Origin: Magallana angulata
Taxonomy: Eukaryota; Mollusca; Bivalvia; Ostreida; Ostreidae
Assembly: GCF_025612915.1 (NCBI RefSeq)
Contig: NW_026441662.1
Coordinates: 1 to 64,000 of the forward strand
Direction of reading: 5' to 3'
Length of the DNA: 64,000 nucleotides
This document shows, one piece after another, positions 24,788-36,475 of this stretch. The translations under genes and the position numbers were made by a program. A model generated the notes under the pieces. It was given only the letters and a program-made list of their open reading frames with translations, searched no databases and was not told the DNA's origin. Position 1 is the first letter of the stretch. Every line of letters starts with the position of its first letter.

Positions 24788-26447
24788 GGATCCTCGACGT
24801 TGTGCCCAGGACGTGTTACGGTGTCACATCTGTGACACACATACCTTTTTGCACTGTGAAATTTGTCAAATTCATTTGTGTAAAGCGTGTGTTGGGGATC
24901 ATCTTTCAGATGAAGCAAAAGACCATAAAGTTGTACCAATAAAAAAACGAGAATCCACTCCTACATGTTCTAAACACTCAAAACAATGCGTGATTCACTG
25001 TGAGCAATGCGACATTCCTATTTGTGTGCAATGTATTTCTTCTGGTGAACATGAACAGCATAGAAAAGTGGACATTTTGAAAAGTTTTGAGAAGAAAAAA
25101 GAAGTACTGCAAAGAGATCTAGAAGAACTGGAGAAAATAATTTATCCACAATATCAAGACATTATTTCCAAAATCCAGACGGAAAAAGTCGATATAAGTA
25201 TACACTTTGAGAAACAGAGAACAGAAATTAAGAAGCATGGAGATGATTGGCACAGAGAAATAGATACAATAACCAACAAACTTACAACAGACGTCAATAG
25301 TATGGAATCCAACAGTTTGGCCGCCTTATGTGGAGAGGAAATTAACATCACTTGCGTAATGTCTGAAATCACACAGTTTATAACAGATCTCCAAACAGTT
25401 TTAGAGTCCAATGATATAAGCTTTACTTTTGCATATCAATCCCGGAATAGTGATTTTAAAGAAATGCATTCTTTACGGAAATTGGCCCCACCAAAGGGTA
25501 TATTTACGCCCCAAAAGATCGAAAAAGAACATATCTATCAACAGTTTGGTTCTCTCTTATTATCAGATGAATATGGTTTTGCAGTAATTTTTGCTTCTCA
25601 TGATTTTTCTCCGAATGAAAGACCGGGAACTGAAAAACCACAAATAATCAGAGAAATAAAAACTGAACATGAAGAAATAAATCGGCTGTACAGTGTGTGT
25701 TGTCAGAGTGATCAAGAAGTGTGGACGTGTAGCGATGACCATATCATGAGACTCTTCAACCTTCAAGGAGAATTAGTGAAGTCAATCGAAACCAAGTCAG
25801 GGAATAAACCAAAGGACATTGCAATAACAAAACAAGGCTATCTAGCATATACTGACTACATTAATCAAACTCTGAACATAGTAAAAGAAAAAAAGATACA
25901 GGAGATAAAATTAAGGAAATGGAGACCCCATGGTGTCTGTACGACTGCCTCTCGTGACCTCCTGGTAATCATGGACAGTGATAATAACAGAGAATCAAAA
26001 GTCGTGCGTTACTGTAGCTCAAAAGAAAAGGAGAAACAAAGTGTCCAGTTTGATACTAACGGTCTCCCTCTGTATTCACCTGGTGGCATAAAATACATTA
26101 ATGAAAATAGGAATGAAGATATCTGTGTATCTATCTGTTGGGCCAGTGCAGTAGTAGTGGTCAGCCGAGTCGGGAAATTTCGCTTTTCATACAATGGGCC
26201 ATCCACTTCTGCCACCAGATCATTTAATCCTTACGGCATCACCACAGACAGCCAGCGTCGGATCCTGACGGCTGACTGTAACAACCACAGTATCCATATC
26301 CTTGATCAGGACGGACAGTTCATCCGCTACATTGACAACTGCAATATATGTTGTCCATACGGTTTATGTGTGGACACCAACGACAACCTGTTTGTGGCTG
26401 AGTGGAAATCGGGGAAAATGAAATTGATTCAAAATTACGCGTTCTAG
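24786..26447 (+). CDS. RING-less TRIM-like protein: two B-boxes, coiled coil, beta-propeller
   Basis: 553 residues, intact, in a single coding exon. B-box 1 spans residues 13-47 (C13, C16, C24, C27, C32, C35, H39, H47). B-box 2 spans residues 61-92 (C61, H64, C72, C75, C80, C83, H89, H92). A coiled coil runs from ~95 to ~215. An NHL/SMP-30-like propeller occupies ~320-553, with blade motifs such as FNPYGITTDSQRRILTADCN and YGLCVDTNDNLFVAEW. There is no RING. It is distinct in sequence from the arm genes but has the same architecture. The start follows an acceptor at 24741-24748. AATAAA at 26823-26828 is a candidate polyadenylation signal. The function is unknown; ligand or RNA binding through the propeller is inferred from family knowledge. 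Confidence 0.9.
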   Translation: MDPRRCAQDVLRCHICDTHTFLHCEICQIHLCKACVGDHLSDEAKDHKVVPIKKRESTPTCSKHSKQCVIHCEQCDIPICVQCISSGEHEQHRKVDILKSFEKKKEVLQRDLEELEKIIYPQYQDIISKIQTEKVDISIHFEKQRTEIKKHGDDWHREIDTITNKLTTDVNSMESNSLAALCGEEINITCVMSEITQFITDLQTVLESNDISFTFAYQSRNSDFKEMHSLRKLAPPKGIFTPQKIEKEHIYQQFGSLLLSDEYGFAVIFASHDFSPNERPGTEKPQIIREIKTEHEEINRLYSVCCQSDQEVWTCSDDHIMRLFNLQGELVKSIETKSGNKPKDIAITKQGYLAYTDYINQTLNIVKEKKIQEIKLRKWRPHGVCTTASRDLLVIMDSDNNRESKVVRYCSSKEKEKQSVQFDTNGLPLYSPGGIKYINENRNEDICVSICWASAVVVVSRVGKFRFSYNGPSTSATRSFNPYGITTDSQRRILTADCNNHSIHILDQDGQFIRYIDNCNICCPYGLCVDTNDNLFVAEWKSGKMKLIQNYAF

Positions 26448-27984
26448 ACACTTGATTAGTGCATATTTTTTTTCTGATGAATGTGTGTCTTTGCTACCCA
26501 TTTGAAATGATATCATGATCTTTCAGGCGGTTACATGTCCTTTAAGATATTAATTTGTGTTTGTATCTGAAAAACAAACCATGTAAAGATGAAAATGACA
26601 ATCATGAATAATCCAACCGGAAATGTATCTACATATCTGCATGTGAATTTTTTTATAAGATTTAAAAAAATCTGAAGATGCAAATTTAACGCTGATAAAT
26701 TAGATATTGCATATTCCTATCGAAAAAGTTTTCAGCAGTTTGAGTCATTCAAATAAGTTTTTAGAGTATTAACTAGCATGTAATCTATAGTTTTCGCAAA
26801 TCGGATCTCATGAGTGTAAACGAATAAAGCAAAATATTCACACGGAAAAATATTTCCGTTATAACATTATTTGTTTCCGTGCCAGTGCTAATTTTATTAT
26901 TTTTAAGAATTTAAAAAATATGTATTACAACATAAGTTTTTGTGACAATCTCCAAATCTATCCAACTTCCTATTTGCCTTAAATGGCAAATGATTCAAAT
27001 TTGTTGTAAAATACTTGTATATAAATTAAGTTTATTTCCTTAGTAGGACTGAACCGAAATATGTTTTTTATTATTTCAATATGCGAAAGTTGTTTATTCT
27101 TTCATTATTCAAGTTTTTTTTTTTACATCGATTGACGCCAAATAACAATTATTTTTGGCAGCTGTACATAAAATTTAAAAGGCAGATATTATCATATATT
27201 AAACATCCATACAGTGAGGAATGTATCTACAAGAATGTGTTTGACATTTGATCTTAACTTAATTTTAATTTGCCTTTGTATTGGTACTATTGGCGGGTTT
27301 GTGCAAATAAAGATAATCAATAAACGATAGCTTATGCATGGAATGCAGATAGCTCTTTATTATCATATGCATATAATGTCAAATTAGATTGAAATTGATA
27401 CTTCAGCCAAAAGGAGTTCTTCCTAAGTTTTATACTTAAAACAACCTCAATTCCATGCAATATCAAAAAATTATATTTTCAAAAGAAATTTTAGAAAAAA
27501 GACAATTTTTTCAAACTTAAACTGATTTATATTTAAAGACCAAATTCAGTAAGCATTAAATATAAGTCGATTCCGCGTATGAGCAAAATAAAACAAAAAA
27601 CAAAGGGTGTAAATAATGACGAATCAATGACTATTTAAACAATAAAATGCTTTCTTTGGTGATTCATTCGGGATATGAAGGTAGCTACATTGCAGGAAAA
27701 ATACATAACCCACGTTAGCATTTTTAAAAAAATACGATTTAAATGATTGACATACAGTGACGGTATTTCTACATTGATAATAAATCAAAGTGATACAGTT
27801 TGAAAAAAAGTCTAGAGTAATAACTCTCTTTCATAAATTGAACGGAATATATTTCAAATTAAAATGTCGATGATTTTGGCTTTTGACTTTTTTCATGTGT
27901 AATATTTTTCAAATTTCGTTGTATATAAGTTGTGCACTTCACGGTGCAAAGAATAAAAAGATTCAGTTGTTTTTCATGTTCAAT

Positions 27985-27985
<1 letters not shown>
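26448..27985. other. 3' UTR and intergenic, no gene seen
   Basis: AT-rich with AATAAA near 26823 and 27305-27325. No supported coding feature. Confidence 0.6.
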
Positions 27986-28026
<41 letters not shown>

Positions 28027-28055
28027 CAGAGAGAGAGACAGAGACAGAGAGACAC

Positions 28056-28088
<33 letters not shown>

Positions 28089-28089
28089 A
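27986..28089. repeat. (GA)n-rich microsatellite
   Basis: GA repeats with interspersed CA and G interruptions. Arg/Glu repeat frames across it are artefacts. Confidence 0.95.
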
Positions 28090-28168
28090 CGTTTGCGTGT
28101 CAGAGCATTTTAAATAAGGATACGAGTCATTTCATTTACGACAGAGCGTCACAACATGGTGATGTTAA

Positions 28169-28347
28169 CATGCGCGGATCTAGAAAGGGGGTGGGTGTGT
28201 CAGGTGGTCCCTCCCCTGAAAAGTTCAAATTTCTTTAAATTTCATTATAGAATTACAATAAATATGCCTTGGACCCCCCCCCCCCCCCGCAAAACTCAAA
28301 TCACCGTCGGAACCCCCACCCCGAAACATTTTCTGTATCCGCGCATG
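28169..28347. mobile_element. Small TIR element, CATGCGCGGAT ends
   Basis: Ends CATGCGCGGATCTAGAAA (28169-28186) and TTTCTGTATCCGCGCATG (28330-28347) form an imperfect inverted repeat around poly-G and poly-C tracts. About 179 bp, no coding capacity. A MITE by structure. Confidence 0.65.
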
Positions 28348-28394
28348 GTTAGCCCATTATGACACAGACAGTTTGTATCGCCGATTTTTGCTGT

Positions 28395-28470
28395 CTATCA
28401 CTGTTGTGCATTGGATGTAGCTTTGATCTACTGACCCGTAGGTCCCCAGTTCGAATACTGCAGGGACGTT
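28395..28470 (+). other. tRNA-like relic (weak)
   Basis: GTCCCCAGTTCGAATACTGC followed by AGGGAC resembles a T-arm with a box-B-like GTTCGAATAC. CTAC/GTAG can pair just upstream. No matching acceptor stem or good box A, so it is more likely part of a SINE than a gene. Confidence 0.25.
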
Positions 28471-29305
28471 TCACTTTGTTTTATTGAATAGCGGTGATAT
28501 TTTAAACGCTGATTTTCCCCAAAAACTTAAATTTTTTCTGTCATTTTCAAGTCGAATATATACTCGCAATCCATATCTTTCAGTTACTATAAATTAGATG
28601 TTTAGGACTTCTTCCAAAGGTGTGGAGGACCTTTAATATTTATCTTATATCAAATTCATCAATTGATGAAACACTGAATGTTGAATATTGTCTGTATTTC
28701 TTTCAAGGTACGGTTTTAATTCAAGTCAGGCCCAGCATTTGGACAACAAGGCTGGAAGATCAAAGCCACAGGGGAAGATAAACCTTTTGAGAAAGAATTC
28801 ACTTACTAGATCGAAATCCAATCGCAACTTCACGGGCTTTTACGACAGAGTTCTTACATAAATTAGATTAGAACTAGTGAAAGAGAATAATATGATAATT
28901 TATATATCAATGTCTTTAATGATCAGTGCCTATTAACAATAATGTGTTAACATAATTACATTTGCTTTTTAAGATGTCACTTTAAAGATATCATTCAGAG
29001 AACATTCTCCTGACATCATTTACTAGTAATACCATATGATACGTAAGTCCTTTTGATAGCTATTGTTCAAGATTCAATCAGAATTTAAGTGTCTAATAGC
29101 TATAAAAAGAAAAATAATACATGTTTATTTATTCATCAATTGTTAGGCAATGAATATGATTCATTAATCAAAACTAAAACATACCAGGCTACATGAATGT
29201 TTACATGTATTTCTATCTACACTGTATATACCAGTATATAACAGTGTTGTTACATTGTCTCACAACACACACACAGTACCTAATTATTGTATGGACATAT
29301 AATGA
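28471..29305. other. Intergenic and 3' flank of the minus-strand TRIM-like gene
   Basis: No gene seen. The last ~110 bases (29195-29305) resemble the 3' flank of the arm genes (CAACACACACACAGTAC region). Confidence 0.5.
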
Positions 29306-31041
29306 TCACTGTAGATACTTGTACACTGTCACTGTTGTGGTGTTACGTTGTCCCACCCAGAGATTGTTGTCATCATCCACACACACACTAATGGGATAAT
29401 CTATCCCTTGTTGTCCTGTGAGTAGTACAGACAAGAACTGACCGTCCTGGTCCAGAAGATCAACTGTGTTACTGAATATATATGTATCACACACCAGGAT
29501 GTGACCGAGTACATCAGTACATATTCCATAGGGATTAAACCCTAACCTCTGACCTGTGTATGAGAACCTGTGTCGTCCTGATTTATCCACCACCACTACA
29601 GCATATTTGTTATTGTCTGATACACAGACATCACCATTGATGTTTTCTGTGATGTAGTGCGGTAGCTCATACAGTTCCTGTCCTTTGTTGTTTCTCTGTA
29701 TGTCCTGTATTTCTGTCCATGTCTTGTTGTACCTGGTGACTTTACCCTCTGTATCCTTTATCATCCCCACCAGTATGTCCCCGTTGAAGTGGGAGCAATG
29801 TATACTGAGTGGTTCCCAGTCTCCTGTTTTAATGAATTCAGTGATTATATTTTCCGATGTTATCCTATTGATGACTTTGTTTTGTTTATCTGTATAGATC
29901 AGATCCCCGTTCTGTGTGACTGTGTGGTAGCCTTCGGATCTGATACCACTGGTTTGTATCTTCTGAAGCTGATTCCCTTGTAGATCGGTTTGGACAAGGT
30001 TACCATTTATTTCACTGACCCAGAGTCTGCCTGATTTACCCAGTGATATATGATATGCATTGCAAACACCTGGTACCGTGTACTCCCTGACCTTGGTGAC
30101 GGAGGAAGATACAGTGTTTGATTCACGTCAGATTTCTCTCTGTCTTGTTTTCTCTGTTTCCCTGTAGGTTTCAACTGTGTAGAGGCAGTCTCCATGGGTT
30201 TCACTTTTCTGTTCTGTGGTTTAGTGTCGGGAACAGTTATTCTACCCAGCAGTTTAGCGACATCTTCCTTTGTGTATTGACCAGCAGTAAATACGGGTGG
30301 GACTGGTTTGGATGTCTCTGGTATGGGTTGTATTATTAAGTTTTTTGATTTGAGAGCAAATGTCAATTGTTCGATGTTTGAAGGAGATAAATAACCATTA
30401 AACGTCTGAATTAAATCATGGAGATAGTTAATGTAGTCATCTATTTTTTGACTTTGACCGCTTAAAGTTTCTATTAATGACTGTTCTATTTTGTCAACAT
30501 GATTTATTTTATCTAACGTGACTGTGTCTACACACTTTTTCACAGACTCAGCTTCGGCCTTCATGGATGTTCTTATGTCTTCAATTGTCCTCATTATTTC
30601 TTTGACATCTTCAGCAATTTCCGTTTTCAAATCTTGAGACGTAGGCTCAAAATAGCTTCGAATTTTGGCAACTTCTTCGTGACAAAGTAAAAAATGTTCA
30701 GCAAAGACCATTTCTAGATCGGTAAACAGATGACCACGATGTTCTTTTGTGGTTGTACATTTAGAACAAATGGGAATCTGGCATTCCCCACAAAGAAGAT
30801 CTATGTGTTTTGATGGGTGGATCTTGCATTTCTCTAAAGGAATTTGATGTTTGCGTTGTTTATAAGGGACCACTTCGTGTTTTTCGGTTTTCTTATTCTT
30901 CTGATGTTTATCTCGGCATTGTTCACACATTGGTAGGTGACAGTCATTGCAGTAAAACTGACAGTTCTTCTTACAGTCTTCAGTGCCACACATCAAATAA
31001 TGCTGAGCATCGGGTGGTATTGGGGATTCAGATAATGCCAT
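29306..31041 (-). pseudogene. TRIM-like gene of the arm type with one frameshift
   Basis: The N-terminal part (344 codons, 30007-31041) gives B-box 1, B-box 2 and coiled coil, about four-fifths identical to the arm genes. The propeller part is open in another frame from about 30110 down to 29306, ending TVTVYKYLQ as in the arm genes. The join is a 4-base deletion near 30107: the arm genes read GAAGACAGACACAGTG, here GAAGATACAGTG. No other break was seen, so this is a recent loss, an assembly error, or a gene now making only the B-box/coiled-coil part. The start lies on the same splice acceptor (TTTCAG/ATG). A candidate 5' exon donor (GGTG/GTAAGTTAATT) lies at 32231/32230. Confidence 0.85.
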
Positions 31042-32081
31042 CTGAAATTAGAAAATTTAAATTTTACCGGTCTATAAAATTTAATAAGGTAAATAGCTTC
31101 CCTTTACAAATCAACTACAACTTATCAAGACAATGAAACACGTTACGACGTTTAATTATTACTCAAGTTCCTTAAAAAATCCCTGAAATCATCTGGATTT
31201 TTTGGATTTTACAATCTTGCGTTTGCTCAATACATTCACGCTAACGGGATCTTTAGTTTATGTTTCCACAATATCATATTTTCATGAATAAACTCAGAAA
31301 CGATAATACAAATACGTGTAAAATTTCATAGGAAATTTGCTATATATATTCTGTTCATATATATCTTATGAGAGTAATTATAAAATTATAACAAATATAC
31401 CTACCAACTTAGTAATTACTTTTTTCTTCGTGCTGGCAATTTGATTCCATGCAAAAATTTGTTTTATCGTTAAAATGATAAATTTCCTACGGACCCCGTT
31501 TTGCGATAGCATTCGTTCCGTGTATTGTCTCTGTAGCAAAGAAAATTCGTGACTGTGCGTTAAAATGAAAAAAAAGTGTTGATTTTTTTCATTATATGGA
31601 TTAAATTTTGAAAGGTTTTTACAGTCTCAAAAAGGTTTATTACGATTAATTTGACTGTTATTTTCAATGCACTTCATTAATTTTTTTCCAAAATCGTTTC
31701 GGAGCGATTCTGCAATTGTCTGCTACATTAAGGATATATGGGAGGCAATCTAACTGTTGTAAGGGCCAGATTCACGAGACGAGACACAGTTAGATTATTC
31801 TAACAAAGTAAAGTGTAGTGAACTTTATAGCATTATTGTAGGCTTTGTTATGTAAATTTCAACAATATGGTATGTCGATGTATCTATTTCGTAAATGTCC
31901 GATATGTAATGTCAACCCGTGAACGCACGTGTCAAAGTCTATAGTTTTTAATTAAAAATTTGGCCGTTTACTTTTCTTACACCAGAAACAAACTGTTTTA
32001 GAATGACACATAATCATTAAAAATGCAAAAGGAATGGAATAATAAAGCTGGATATCTTCATCATGTCTCTAAAAATTGTCA

Positions 32082-32093
32082 CTACTTTCGGTT
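32082..32093 (-). promoter_or_regulatory. Conserved IRF-like motif AACCGAAAGTAG
   Basis: Second occurrence of the motif, about 1.05 kb upstream of the start codon at 31041. It is embedded in a short stretch alignable to 14110-14160. Confidence 0.35.
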
Positions 32094-33550
32094 CAATAAT
32101 AAGGACAAGCCCTTGTTGACTTATCCATCTAGATTACGGTTAGGAATATGTAGAATGTTGTACCGTCATGAGGTATATTAGATAGTTAGTTTTCTCACAA
32201 TTTCAGACAAAATTGTTCTAATTAACTTACCACCTTAGACTTGCAATGCCTGTATGATATGCACGATATCTTTTTCGTACGATAGAGACAGAGGACCAGT
32301 CTATTTATCACGTGTGTTCTGTATCAAGGTAATGCCGTGGGCGTCGCGGGTGATAAGGCAACTCTCAGCGATCAAATTCCTAAGATCGATATAACGTCAC
32401 AAAAAGCAGCATGGTGTCATATTTTACTCAGAAACATTCTATTTTAACTTTATCTCTGGTTTAAATTATAAAAACTACAGGCATAAAATATCACTAGAAA
32501 CTCTTCTAACTGAATATATCTTTGATTTCTCTCTATTACGTATAATTATCATTGATGACGTCACAAGCATGTTTCATAGAGAAGATCATGTCGGGAGACA
32601 AATCATCGGTATGCCGAAATAAGACTTATTTAATACAGATACCTAAGATTTAGATGAGTGTCAGTTAGGATATAATCAGGATAATACAGGCATGGATATT
32701 TTATTTAATCAGCGAGTTTTATAAGGTAAGCAGATCGACATTTATATGGCTTGGCCAGCCTTTCCTCTGTCAGTGTGTATACAAAAAAAGGCAAAAGTGT
32801 AACACTACCCCGGATATTATGAAAGCTGACTGTGGTAAATATGACCTCAAGTACTTGAAAAGTGCTGCTAGAATCCTGTGCTTCGTTGTTTTAAATGAAA
32901 AATACGTAGTATTTTAAATGAAGTGATATGAGCCCGTCCTATGATATCGCGGTAGTTAAATCATTTTTGTCGAAAAATTTATCAATACGAAAATATTTCC
33001 AGAAACTAATGTTATTGTGAGATTTCACTATGATATACCTCTGTGATGTTCAGCGTGCCTCTGTTTACTATGTCTAAAAATATCCCGATGTCAAATGTCA
33101 ATTTGCTAAGTACTATTCGTAAACAGAAATACTGCGATACCATAGAACCCGCGATATGATAGGAAATGAGCATAGAAGTTGAGAGGGTTTCCGATAAATA
33201 TTTACAATATTTATTTTATGCGATTAACAATAGGATTCTAGCGGTTATATTAATAAACCTGAACTAATTGCTTATTGTAGCAAACATACAAATGAACTTC
33301 GGGGTAGTGTTACACTTTTTGATTTTGTGTTTAATAAGGTAAAACGTGATCTATTTTTAACTGTCACGTAATACCATGGTACGGCAGCTTCAAAGATCGA
33401 GTCGATTCCGAAGTAGAAAAATAAAATCTTGGTGAACACATCCACTTGATATTAATATTCCGCACTGTTTTCATAAAAATAAACTGTTTTTAAATTGATC
33501 ATAATTTTGACGGTCATTTAGCTCGGAGTTGCCTTAACCTACCCGCGAAA

Positions 33551-33570
33551 TTGTGTAATTTACTTCCTGG
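33551..33570 (-). promoter_or_regulatory. Conserved 20-bp block upstream of the 29306-31041 TRIM-like gene
   Basis: Identical 20-mer to 14364-14383, here about 2.5 kb upstream of the start codon at 31041. Conservation in otherwise diverged flanks suggests a promoter element. Confidence 0.45.
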
Positions 33571-33600
33571 TTATGGAACTAAAATTAGCTTAAACCCTTG

Positions 33601-35878
33601 GATTTCTTGTACATTTTCAAAGCATGCATTAGATATGTATAATAAACGGTGAGGTTGATTGAAATGCTACATTTTCAACCCAATGTTTTCTCAGACGTCC
33701 GCTTCAATATGCCTCGCCCATTTCAAATGTTTTGACTGTAACAGGTGAAATTGACATCAGCGGTATATTTCCAATCTTGTCAGTTAATGTTCCGCTGTCT
33801 TATTATTTTTTTTTTAAATTGCCTAACCTTTGGACGTAAAATGTAAATTGAATTAAAATAAACATGTACATGTAGGTTTTATGAAAGCCGAAAACCAAAT
33901 GATACAATATCTACAGCAATAAACATGCACCCCCTTCAACCAGCAGAGAGCGGCCAAGAAACATGGTTTTGATCAAACTTGAAATTATGAATCTTATTTG
34001 TAACGCTTCTACCATCGTTTTTTTTATAGTTTTATTTAGACGATAGACAGTGGTAATAACTACAACGAAACAAAGACGAACATAAGCACATATGACATGA
34101 CGACATCAAATGTTTTCTTTTAAAGATAATAAAATAGTCAAAATTTATAGGCTTAGAATAGTCAGAATGTACAATTATGAATTTTCATTACTATTAAACT
34201 TGTTAAAGTTAATAAACTTACTCCATTGTGGTCTAAAACATGAAAAAGATTGACAGTCACTGATGTTTCTTGTACTGTGTTTCCTCACGAACCGAACGAG
34301 ACACACTGAATTCCACAAATCACAACACACGGATATAAACGGAACATACACAAATTTCACAACACGGACAAAAACGGATAAACACACAAAATAAGCCGTG
34401 TAACGGCACATTATTTGAAAATACGCTGCAATTCTTAAAATTAAAAATTTCCCTCAAAATCAAAAGTACTGTCTGATTTGGTATCATGGCTTTTTTTCAC
34501 CAGCAGTAACAAGGATCAAAATGAAAGAATGAATATTGTTTAATTAAGGTGTTTTATTTATGATTAATTAAAAGTTTTAATTCTCCTCCTGCAGCACCCA
34601 AAACAGCAAGCTAGAAGTCGCCTGAAGATGTTTGGAGTAAACAGGAAACGGACACGGTTAGGGAAAGTGTTATACTACGTGTAGCTGTTAAGAATTTATC
34701 TTCAGCAAATCGGTTTATAAGGTAAAATGTAACATAAATTATGCGTTCATTATATTAGTGACTTATCGATTCTATATGTGTAGCAACTCATTACGATTGT
34801 ATAATTATAAGTTTGAAGCTCTTTAGTCGCGTTTCTTTTGCCCATGGTTTTAGCATCTTATTCATTGATATTTGCGGCAATCTAACATACCTGTACGTAT
34901 CGATGAACTTTTGGCAAATAATTTCACAATAGTTTTTGAATAACTGCAGGTCTGTGGATCCCGGTCTGAAAAATTTGGATGGCCGACCTGATCCTCCATT
35001 CGATTTTTTTTTTATTTCAGATCGGGAAACTACAGACCTGCAGCCAAACTATAGCTTATATCATGTGAGTAAAGGTAAGAAACTTTTTGTACGTGTTTTA
35101 GCTTAATCTATAGATCTTTACATGTAGAACCTTAAATTTATATTTGAATATTAGAATACCTATTCCTGTGTTGAGCTTAATTTCCTTCTCACCTTCTTAG
35201 AGGACCTTAGTAGGGTAACGACGGACGCTGAGTAGGCAGACTGTATCGCCATATTGGACATCCTTCTGGCCTTAAAACAGATATAAATGTTCGTAAGAAC
35301 AATTATCCTTTATGCGTTTAAGTACGCATTTATCGATTTATTACATGTAAGTATTTATGTCACGTTGCATATTTTTATATTAGCGGGTGGCAGAAAATAC
35401 AAAATGAACATATTGTTTATTTTGTATTTACTCCCAACTAGTAAATTTGAAATTTATATAGGTTTATAATGCATATAAGTATAATCACCTCTAATGTTAT
35501 TCGCTCCTCAGCTAGAACTGTTTTGATGGTCAGCTCTGACAAAACTCGTGCCTATAGAGAGAATGTGCATGTATAGAAATATACAGATATATAATATTAA
35601 ATCAACTAGATTAATCTGTAATTTGTATATTTCAACAAAGGGGGACAAGTTTTTATTCAGTACCTCTTCCCAAAGAATTATATTCCCCAACAAGGCACAA
35701 AGTCTGGACAGGGCCTGAAAATCACGAGACTATGAATCATTAAATGTTCCAATTTGTTTTGATATTCATAACAAGTATAGATTGCTGAGAATGTCTACAA
35801 AATCGAAATATTGAATCAATGCCGTGATGAAAATATGATTAATCTGATGAATCTGATTACAATTAGTTATGACCATAC
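33601..35878. other. Intergenic; one small hairpin element
   Basis: Mostly unremarkable AT-rich DNA. At 34945-35042 an inverted repeat (CTGCAGGTCTGTGGATCCCG against CGGGAAACTACAGACCTGCAG-like sequence) forms a ~98-bp hairpin of MITE type. Short frames lack motifs. Confidence 0.5.
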
Positions 35879-36475
35879 CGCCTGGTCCAGCTCTTCCTCG
35901 CCGTCATCACTGTCGTCATTATCATGGTCTAACATCATCGATAGCATGGACCATTTGTTCATCTAAATGAAAAACAGGGGCACTTTTCCAAATTAGTCTA
36001 ACTCTCTCTATCTTCTCTCTCTCTCTCTCTCTCTCTCAATGCATAATTAAAGATTTTACAAAGCCCAGCATAATGCCCTAAAATCAACAGCCTGTATATT
36101 TGTAAAATTGCATTTTAATGTTCAATGTAAGAACCACTTAACACAATTATTTTTGGATCTGATAACAATAAATCATGCAAATGGTCGATGTCAACGAGGG
36201 ACCCGGTATCTCCAAATCACTGGTATGTTGAAATTTATAACATGAATTTAAGTTAATAGAGGAATAAAGAAATAATAATGAACAATTCAATTAATAATTA
36301 CACATCAATAATTACAAATTCAGCAAAATAATTACCTTGGGTTCGGAATATTTCTCGAAACGTTCACATGTTGCATTCGTTTGTATAAATCCAGGTGCCT
36401 CTGTATCGATTTTCGCGAGCATGTTCTGTGTCCCTAGGGACTCGGTTTTAATCTCTTGGAACAGGTCGTGGGCAC
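35879..36475 (-). CDS. Two phase-matched exons of an unrecognised gene
   Basis: Minus-strand exon 36336-36475 (acceptor CCCACAG, donor AAG/GTAATT) encodes 46 codons including AHDLFQEIKTESLG and CERFEKYSEPK. Exon 35879-35962 (acceptor CATTTAG, donor GCG/GTATGG) encodes 28 codons, MNKWSMLSMMLDHDNDDSDD then GEEELDQA. The junction is phase 0 on both sides and GC content is higher than in the flanks. I do not recognise the family. The acidic tail suggests a regulatory or interaction segment. Further exons were not found with confidence, so the gene is partial. Confidence 0.5.

Larger units (their letters stand above)
31042..33600 (-). promoter_or_regulatory. 5' intron and upstream region of the minus-strand TRIM-like gene
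   Basis: Contains the candidate 5' exon (from 32231 upwards), the IRF-like motif at 32082-32093 and the ETS-like 20-mer at 33551-33570, both shared with the arm genes. No other coding feature was seen. Confidence 0.4.

Noticed and set aside
34175-34411. 78-codon minus-strand Cys/Val-rich frame as a membrane protein
   Set aside because: No start context, no homologue I recognise, and composition typical of AT-rich intergenic DNA.
34560-34683. Plus-strand last exon ending RLGKVLYYV after a CTCCTCCTGCAG acceptor
   Set aside because: A plausible 29-codon frame but no upstream exon, motif or homology could be found.
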